Shown: piece after piece, positions 5,878 to 13,329 of the stretch
How positions within the stretch are numbered: position 1 is the first letter of the stretch
Layout: each line of letters begins with the position of its first letter
NCBI GenBank assembly: GCA_021793115.1
Contig: JAJYTJ010000103.1
Coordinates: 1 to 13,329 of the forward strand
Length of the DNA stretch: 13,329 nt
Reading direction: 5' to 3'
From: Actinomycetes bacterium
GTDB lineage: Bacteria > Actinomycetota > Actinomycetes > Actinomycetales > Cellulomonadaceae
Position numbers and translations under genes: made by a program
Notes under the pieces: generated by a model
The model's input: the letters and a program-made list of their open reading frames with translations, nothing else
Databases searched by the model: none
What the model was told of the DNA's origin: nothing

Positions 5878-6894
5878 TCAGAACGTGAACGCCGCGACGT
5901 GCCGTTCGCTCGGGGCCTGCGCCGTCGGGTCGTGCAGCGCCGGCAGCTGGTGCAGCAGCGGGTCGACGAGGCCGCGCCGCGGGTCGATGATCCCCGCGTC
6001 GGCCATCCGCTCCAGCAGGTGCGCCACCTCGGCGGTGGACATCCGCAGCGCGGCGGCCAGCGGCACCGGTTCGATGAACCGACCCGCGGTGGCGCACAGC
6101 GCGGTGATCACCTCGTCGAGCTGCACGGGGTGCAGCGCGAAGACCCCGATGTCCTTGAAGAGCCCCTCCTCGAGCAGCTCGACGAACTCCTGGCTGACGC
6201 GCCCGAGGTCGCGGTACTCGGCGAGGGCCCGCGGGTATCCGCCGTGCTGGATGAAGGAGGTGCGAGTGGCCTCCGGGTCGGTGCCCGGCACCGCGGTGAG
6301 CAGCTCGGCGAGCGTCGACGGCCGCAGGTGCCGCACCGACATGTGACCCGGGTAGCGGCTCGGCAGGTCCTCCACCACGGCGCCGGCCACCGAGGCCGTC
6401 ACGACGAGCTGCGCGTTCGGCGCGCCGTCGGCGACGACCTCGATCCAGTCCTCGGACGCCGACGCCTCGTCGAGCACGACGAGCCGTGGGCCGTCGCACG
6501 CCGGGGCGCCGACCCTCGTCGGCCGCCGCAGCGCGCGGTCCAGGTCGGCCGGCTCGAGCGGGTCGCGCTCGGGCTGCTCGGGATCGGGCTCGACGGGCAC
6601 CCAGAGCACGGCCCGCGGGTCCACGACCAGGTTGGACAGCACGCGCAGCACCAGGTCCTTCGCGGCCGTGGTCTTGCCCACGCCGCGCGGTCCGACGAGC
6701 ACGGTGGCGCTGCCCGGCCGCGGTGTGGAGCCGATCTCGGAGAGCACGGTGCGCCCGGCACGGGTCGCCGGGACCCACTCGTGTCGCTCCCGCTGCTCGA
6801 GCTCCGGGTCGTCCGAGACCCAGGTCACGCGGTGGTGACGGGACCACCAGGGGTTGGCCCCCCGCAGCACCTGAGCCAGCTCGCTCGGCCGCAT
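5878..6894 (-). CDS. AAA-family ATPase ('NPWW' type, AAA_14-like) with C-terminal winged-helix region
   Basis: The 338-residue protein resembles the prokaryotic ATP-binding proteins that begin with an NPWW motif and carry a single AAA_14/archaeal-ATPase-like NTPase domain. Visible are ANPWWS (13-18), Walker A GPRGVGKTT (68-76), Walker B LVVLDEAS (138-145), a possible sensor stretch QLVVTAS (162-168), and the family-typical GGYPRALAEY (218-227). A helical segment around 255-310 (including LRMSTAEVAHLLERMADAGII) looks like a winged-helix domain. The ATG at 6894 is the only early Met; its upstream signal is weak (GAGG almost adjacent, GAGGG further up). Such proteins are often linked to toxin-antitoxin-like or mobile functions, but nothing here shows a partner or substrate. 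It follows the DedA gene on the same strand with 57 nt between, containing an inverted repeat. Confidence 0.82.
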   Translation of the reverse strand: MRPSELAQVLRGANPWWSRHHRVTWVSDDPELEQRERHEWVPATRAGRTVLSEIGSTPRPGSATVLVGPRGVGKTTAAKDLVLRVLSNLVVDPRAVLWVPVEPDPEQPERDPLEPADLDRALRRPTRVGAPACDGPRLVVLDEASASEDWIEVVADGAPNAQLVVTASVAGAVVEDLPSRYPGHMSVRHLRPSTLAELLTAVPGTDPEATRTSFIQHGGYPRALAEYRDLGRVSQEFVELLEEGLFKDIGVFALHPVQLDEVITALCATAGRFIEPVPLAAALRMSTAEVAHLLERMADAGIIDPRRGLVDPLLHQLPALHDPTAQAPSERHVAAFTF

Positions 6895-6904
6895 GCCTCA
6901 GCAT

Positions 6905-6928
6905 CCCTCGTGAAGCCTGTCACGAGGG
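6905..6928. terminator. Inverted repeat between DedA and AAA ATPase genes (terminator or operator)
   Basis: CCCTCGTG (6905-6912) and CACGAGGG (6921-6928) form a perfect 8-bp inverted repeat with an 8-nt loop. It begins 24 nt beyond the DedA stop and ends 10 nt before the AAA ATPase ATG on the minus strand. There is no T-tract, so it could terminate the DedA transcript inefficiently or serve as an operator or leader hairpin for the ATPase gene. Confidence 0.5.
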
Positions 6929-6951
6929 GGGACGAAGGACCTCGGACCTGG

Positions 6952-7611
6952 TCAGGCGTCCAGAGCAGCGGCTGCGCGCCGCGCGCGCTGCCGCCGGCGC
7001 AGCGCCTCGACGATCATCGGCAGCACCGAGACGAGCACGACGAGGACGAGGAGCACCTCGATGTTGTTCTTGACGAACGTGATGCCGCCCAGCGCGTAGC
7101 CGAGCCACGTGACGCCGCCGGCCCACAGCACCACGCCGATCGCGTTGTAGGTGACGAAGTGCCGGTAGGGCATCCGGACGACCCCGGCCACGGCGGCGGC
7201 GTACGTGCGGACGAACGGGATGAACTGCGCCACGACGAGCGTGCGGCCGCCGTACCGCTCGAAGTACGCCTGCGTCTCCTCGATGTAGCGGTGCTTGAAG
7301 ATGCGGCCGTCGGGCCGGTCGAACAGGCGGTTGCCGATGAGCCGGCCGAGCAGGTAGCCGGTCTGGGTGCCCGCGAACGCGGTGACGACGAGGATGACCG
7401 ACAGCCACCCGACGGCCGGCAGGTGCGACCCCGGCTGCGCGGCCACGGCGCCGGCCGTGAACAGCAGCGAGTCCCCCGGCAGGATGGGGAACAGGAGCCC
7501 GACCTCGATGAAGATCATCGCCATGACCCCGAGCAGGGCCCAGGTGCCCAGGTGCTGGATGATCGGGGTCGGGTCGAGGACATTGGCCTGGACGGCCGCA
7601 GCGAGAAGCAC
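6952..7611 (-). CDS. DedA family (SNARE-associated/VTT domain) inner-membrane protein
   Basis: DedA proteins are polytopic membrane proteins implicated in lipid-carrier recycling and membrane homeostasis. This 219-residue product shows the family hallmarks: an acidic residue before FP-LPGD in FIEVGLLFPILPGDSLLF (about residues 34-51), the segment AGTQTGYLLGRLIGNRLF, and the FIPFVRT motif followed by an Ala/Gly-rich helix AAAVAGVVRM, then GVVLWAGGVTWLGYALG. A final hydrophobic helix (about 183-200) precedes a basic tail. The GTG at 7611 is chosen because a TACCCT -10 box ends 6 nt upstream and the family N-terminus fits; the reading frame extends further 5' without homology. It is divergent from fbaA. 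Family is firm, transported lipid unknown. Confidence 0.93.
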   Translation of the reverse strand: MLLAAAVQANVLDPTPIIQHLGTWALLGVMAMIFIEVGLLFPILPGDSLLFTAGAVAAQPGSHLPAVGWLSVILVVTAFAGTQTGYLLGRLIGNRLFDRPDGRIFKHRYIEETQAYFERYGGRTLVVAQFIPFVRTYAAAVAGVVRMPYRHFVTYNAIGVVLWAGGVTWLGYALGGITFVKNNIEVLLVLVVLVSVLPMIVEALRRRQRARRAAAALDA

Positions 7612-7617
7612 GTGCCC

Positions 7618-7623
7618 AGGGTA
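7618..7623 (-). promoter_or_regulatory. -10 box (TACCCT) of a leaderless DedA promoter
   Basis: On the minus strand TACCCT ends 6 nt before the GTG start at 7611, the same geometry as at pyrE. No Shine-Dalgarno is present. Confidence 0.55.
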
Positions 7624-7716
7624 GGCGACGATCCCCGCAGGTCCCGGGCCGACCGTGAGGGAAGCGTGGAAAGATCGGGGTGACATCCCCCCCGACCACC
7701 CACAGGAGAAGCTGCG

Positions 7717-8742
<1,026 letters not shown>

Positions 8743-8751
8743 CCCGCTAGC

Positions 8752-8770
8752 GCGGCGCCACCGGGGCCGC
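8752..8770. terminator. Hairpin between convergent fbaA and STAS genes
   Basis: GCGGCGCC (8752-8759) pairs with GGGGCCGC (8763-8770) at seven of eight positions around a 3-nt ACC loop. It lies in the middle of the 37-nt gap between two convergent stop codons, the expected place for a bidirectional terminator. It has no T-tract, as is common at this GC content. Confidence 0.5.
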
Positions 8771-8779
8771 CCTCGTCCG

Positions 8780-9196
8780 CTACTGCTGGGGTTCCGCCAG
8801 CGGTCGGAAGGGGGCGGCCTCGTCGTCCCCGGCCACGTCGACGAGCTCGCCGATGCGCGTGACCTCGAGGAGGAACTTCACCGTCGGCGGCACGCGCAGC
8901 AGCCGGACGCGGCGCTTGCTGCGGATGGACAGGCGTGCCAGGAAGGCCACGCCGGCCGAGTCCATGAACGTCACGTGGTGGGCGTCGACCTCCACCGGCA
9001 GGTCGTGCCGCTCGGCCTCGGCGGCGGCCTCGACCAGGTCGTCCCCCAGGTCGGAGTCCACGTCGCCCGAGAGCACGATGCGCACGTGGTCCTTGCCGAC
9101 CAGCACCTGCACGGCACCCGGCTCGCTCGGCGCCGACGGCTCACCAGCCGCGGTGTCGTCGCCCGTGGGCAGGTACGGCCCGGTGTCGTCGATCAC
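8780..9196 (-). CDS. STAS-domain protein (anti-sigma factor antagonist-like)
   Basis: The 138-residue protein has an acidic, disordered N-terminus (about 1-28) followed by one STAS domain. The domain shows the VRIVLSGDVDSDL strand (38-50), a helix DDLVEAAAEAE, and VTFMDSAGVAFLARL (75-89), with the DSxG motif whose serine (S80) is the position phosphorylated by anti-sigma kinases in SpoIIAA/RsbV-type proteins. It therefore probably binds a kinase-type anti-sigma factor and releases a sigma factor, but no kinase, phosphatase or sigma gene is nearby. The GTG at 9196 is preceded by a purine-rich GGGGGG at close range. An upstream in-frame ATG at 9274 is rejected because the promoter lies inside that extension. 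Family firm, partner unknown. Confidence 0.87.
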   Translation of the reverse strand: MIDDTGPYLPTGDDTAAGEPSAPSEPGAVQVLVGKDHVRIVLSGDVDSDLGDDLVEAAAEAERHDLPVEVDAHHVTFMDSAGVAFLARLSIRSKRRVRLLRVPPTVKFLLEVTRIGELVDVAGDDEAAPFRPLAEPQQ

Positions 9197-9229
9197 GGAC
9201 CCCCCTGGGTGGTTGCGTGGACGGGGTGA

Positions 9230-9259
9230 ACGGTAGAGAGACGCGACGGCGCTGGTCAA
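9230..9259 (-). promoter_or_regulatory. Sigma70-type promoter of the STAS gene (TTGACC-N18-TACCGT)
   Basis: On the minus strand TTGACC (9259-9254) and TACCGT (9235-9230) are 18 nt apart. The -35 matches TTGACA at five of six positions. Transcription would start near 9223, giving a leader of roughly 27 nt before the GTG at 9196. Confidence 0.65.
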
Positions 9260-9284
9260 CACCTTCACCCGCACGGCGCTGGGC

Positions 9285-12027
<2,743 letters not shown>

Positions 12028-12057
12028 CGATACCCCGCATCGCTAGTCTTGACCCGA

Positions 12058-12113
12058 CTTTGCAAGGAAGTCTTTGCAAAGAGAACTCTGCAAAGGTATC
12101 TCTGCACATGGTG
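12058..12113. promoter_or_regulatory. Four tandem 14-bp repeats in the MFS/regulator intergenic region (putative operator array)
   Basis: Units start at 12058, 12072, 12086 and 12100: CTTTGCAAGGAAGT, CTTTGCAAAGAGAA, CTCTGCAAAGGTAT and CTCTGCACATGGTG. All four have CTYTGCA in phase, with TGCA centres exactly 14 bp apart. The second unit lies in a perfect 12-bp palindrome, TCTTTGCAAAGA (12071-12082). The array sits between divergent start codons and its last unit contains the regulator's proposed ATG. It is the natural candidate for the binding region of the adjacent winged-helix protein. Confidence 0.75.
12074..12102 (+). promoter_or_regulatory. Candidate promoter of the regulator inside the repeat array (TTGCAA-N17-TATCTC)
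   Basis: TTGCAA (12074-12079) and TATCTC (12097-12102) are 17 nt apart and predict a start near the ATG at 12108. The -10 lacks the final T of TANNNT. An alternative -10, TAGTCT, lies at 12044-12049. If the overlapping promoter is right, protein bound to the repeats would block it. Confidence 0.35.
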
Positions 12114-12866
12114 GATGGCAAGGCTCTGGATACCCCGGACGCCCCGGACGCCCCGGACGCCCCGGTCGCCGCACCCCGTTTTGCCACGCCCGTGGAGGCT
12201 GCGCCGGGGCCGCCGGCGGCTGCGCCGGCACCGGGCCCGGGTCTCCCCGGCCCGGACGGTGGCCGCCCGCTGCGCGCGCGCCCGATCGGCGGCGAGGAGC
12301 TCAAGGCCTTCACGCACCCGCTGCGCATGGCCATGTACAGCGCGCTGCGCGACTACGGCCCGGCGACCGCGACCCAGCTCGCGCGACGCCTGGGCGAGAG
12401 CAGCGGGCAGACGAGCTACCACCTGCGCCAGCTCGAGCGGCACGGGTTCGTCGAGGACGACCCCGAGCACACCGGCGGCCGCGAGCGCTGGTGGCGGGCC
12501 GTCGGGTTCAGCGTGGCCGACCCGGAGCTGATCGCCGACCCGGCTCAGGCGCCGGCCATGCGCGCGATGGTCGACCTGGTCGTCGCGGACCGCGTCCGGG
12601 TGCTCCGGCAGTTCTTCGAGGCGGCGATGTCGCAGGTCGCGGACGAGGCGGAGTCGGCAGGCACCGACACCACGACCGAGCTGCTGACCAGGGCGGAGGC
12701 CAAGGACCTGATCGAGGCGGTCCAGGTGCTCATCAAGGAGCACGCGGACCGGGCCACGGCCCGCGCGGCCGCCGGCGACGTCGAGGGTCGGCGCCGGACG
12801 CGCATCTTCTTCGACGTCGTTCCGCTGGTCGACGACGCCCCGCCCGTCATCACGCCGTCGGCCTGA
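12108..12866 (+). CDS. Winged helix-turn-helix (ArsR-like) transcriptional regulator
   Basis: The 252-residue protein has a disordered Pro/Ala-rich N-terminus (about 1-60, with PDA repeats). An ArsR-like winged helix follows at about 63-132: EELKAFTHPLRMAMYSAL (helix 1), PATATQLARRLG (helix 2), SSGQTSYHLRQLERHGFV (recognition helix) and a GGRERWWRAV wing. A helical C-terminal part (about 137-222) contains a possible dimerisation coiled region rich in Ala/Val/Glu. ATG 12108 is the first ATG in frame; AAAGG at 12092-12096 is a weak, distant Shine-Dalgarno, and leaderless initiation is also possible. An upstream TTG at 12060 is unlikely. Divergence from the MFS gene with shared repeats suggests it controls that exporter and itself. 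The ligand is unknown, and whether it represses or activates cannot be read. Confidence 0.85.
   Translation: MVDGKALDTPDAPDAPDAPVAAPRFATPVEAAPGPPAAAPAPGPGLPGPDGGRPLRARPIGGEELKAFTHPLRMAMYSALRDYGPATATQLARRLGESSGQTSYHLRQLERHGFVEDDPEHTGGRERWWRAVGFSVADPELIADPAQAPAMRAMVDLVVADRVRVLRQFFEAAMSQVADEAESAGTDTTTELLTRAEAKDLIEAVQVLIKEHADRATARAAAGDVEGRRRTRIFFDVVPLVDDAPPVITPSA
12133..12168 (+). repeat. Four 9-bp tandem repeats encoding Pro-Asp-Ala units
   Basis: CCCCGGACG occurs at 12133, 12142 and 12151, then once with a single change (CCCCGGTCG) at 12160. The repeats encode PDA-PDA-PDA-PVA in the regulator's N-terminal tail. Nine-base units preserve frame if copy number changes. Confidence 0.85.
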
Positions 12867-12879
12867 CGTCCGAGAGCTC

Positions 12880-12900
12880 GGGACCGTGCGTCACGGTCCC
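12880..12900 (+). terminator. Strong hairpin after the regulator gene
   Basis: GGGACCGTG (12880-12888) and CACGGTCCC (12892-12900) form a perfect 9-bp stem with a 3-nt loop, beginning 14 nt after the regulator's stop. No T-tract follows, but position and stability suit transcription termination between the regulator and purD. Confidence 0.65.
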
Positions 12901-12963
12901 TGCCTCGGGGGGAGTCGGCCTCCCGCGGGCGGACGGGCACCGCGCCGCGGCAGCGGCGCTGGG

Positions 12964-12969
12964 TAGGCT
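12964..12969 (+). promoter_or_regulatory. -10 box (TAGGCT) of a leaderless purD promoter
   Basis: TAGGCT fits TANNNT and ends 8 nt before the GTG at 12978. No Shine-Dalgarno is visible between them, so purD is probably read from a leaderless transcript independent of the upstream regulator gene. Confidence 0.55.
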
Positions 12970-12977
12970 CGGCGCCC

Positions 12978-13329
12978 GTGGAGATCCTGGTGGTCGGCGG
13001 CGGTGCCCGCGAGCACGCCCTGGTACGCGCCCTGTCCCTCGATCCCGCCGTGACGGGCCTGCACGCGGCGCCCGGGAACCCGGGCATCGGCGCGCTCGCG
13101 CGCCTGCACGCGGTGGACCAGCTGGACGGCGCCGCGGTGGCCCGCCTCGCCGTGTCCCTGGGGGTCGACCTCGTCGTCGTCGGCCCGGAGGCGCCGCTCG
13201 TCGCCGGTGTGGCCGACGCCGTGCGCGCGGCCGGCGTCCCCGTGTTCGGACCGTCCGCGCAGGCGGCGCGCCTGGAGGGGTCGAAGGCGTTCGCGAAGGA
13301 GGTCATGGCCGCCGCCGGCGTCCCGACCG
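12978..13329 (+). CDS. purD: Phosphoribosylamine-glycine ligase, N-terminal part (3' end outside window)
   Basis: PurD couples glycine to 5-phosphoribosylamine with ATP to give GAR, the second step of de novo purine synthesis. The visible 117 codons begin [19 protein letters not shown], the family's N-terminal glycine-rich strand-loop. They continue through [41 protein letters not shown], and [17 protein letters not shown] leading into the ATP-grasp domain. All are diagnostic for PurD and collinear with it. The GTG start follows from homology and the TAGGCT box. The frame stays open to the window's end, so the ATP-grasp and C-terminal domains are not seen. It is the second purine gene here, but it is separated from purA by the MFS/regulator pair. 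Confidence 0.95.
   Translation, partial: MEILVVGGGAREHALVRALSLDPAVTGLHAAPGNPGIGALARLHAVDQLDGAAVARLAVSLGVDLVVVGPEAPLVAGVADAVRAAGVPVFGPSAQAARLEGSKAFAKEVMAAAGVPT

Noticed and set aside
5674..7683. Very long plus-strand open frame (669 codons) across the AAA and DedA genes
   Set aside because: It runs antisense over two genes with intact motifs and its composition is typical of a GC-driven shadow frame.
12060..12107. TTG start extending the regulator by 16 residues
   Set aside because: The extension would be encoded by the operator repeats, has no ribosome-binding site and no domain support.
12058..12113. Possible CRISPR-like repeats
   Set aside because: Units are 14 bp, directly adjacent and without spacers, in a divergent promoter region; no cas genes are present.

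Overview
The window looks like chromosome from a very high-GC actinobacterium, probably order Micrococcales near the Cellulomonas group. Reasons: GC is extreme throughout, GTG starts are common, TANNNT -10 boxes sit 6-8 nt before start codons (leaderless genes), there is a DUF222/13E12 HNH protein, and one operator matches the actinobacterial LexA consensus exactly. The genus is inference; no marker RNA is present.

Layout. At the left edge is the N-terminal part of a RecQ-type helicase (minus strand, running off the window). It is divergent from a short-chain dehydrogenase, which is followed by pyrE (orotate phosphoribosyltransferase), a two-TM protein of unknown function and lemA. Three minus-strand genes follow: a DUF222/13E12-HNH protein with a repeat-rich tail behind a SOS-box promoter, an AAA ATPase of the 'NPWW' type, and a DedA membrane protein. 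fbaA (class II fructose-bisphosphate aldolase) is divergent from the DedA gene and convergent with a small STAS-domain protein. The STAS gene is in turn divergent from purA (adenylosuccinate synthetase). Between purA and purD lies a divergent pair, an MFS exporter and a winged-helix regulator, separated by a four-copy 14-bp repeat array. purD (GAR synthetase) begins at the right edge and is cut off.

How the genes relate. Most of the window is housekeeping: pyrimidine synthesis (pyrE), purine synthesis (purA, purD), glycolysis/gluconeogenesis (fbaA) and DNA repair (recQ). Accessory genes sit among them. Two regulatory circuits can be read from sequence. The 13E12-HNH gene appears to be under LexA control: a perfect TCGAAC-N4-GTTCGA operator lies directly after the -10 box of a good sigma70-type promoter. 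The MFS exporter and winged-helix regulator look like a self-contained efflux cassette, whose shared control region holds four 14-bp units each centred on TGCA.

No tRNA, rRNA, CRISPR array, insertion sequence or prophage gene was seen. The longest stretch without a gene is about 280 bp (5597-5877); it holds the SOS-controlled promoter and three short direct repeats.
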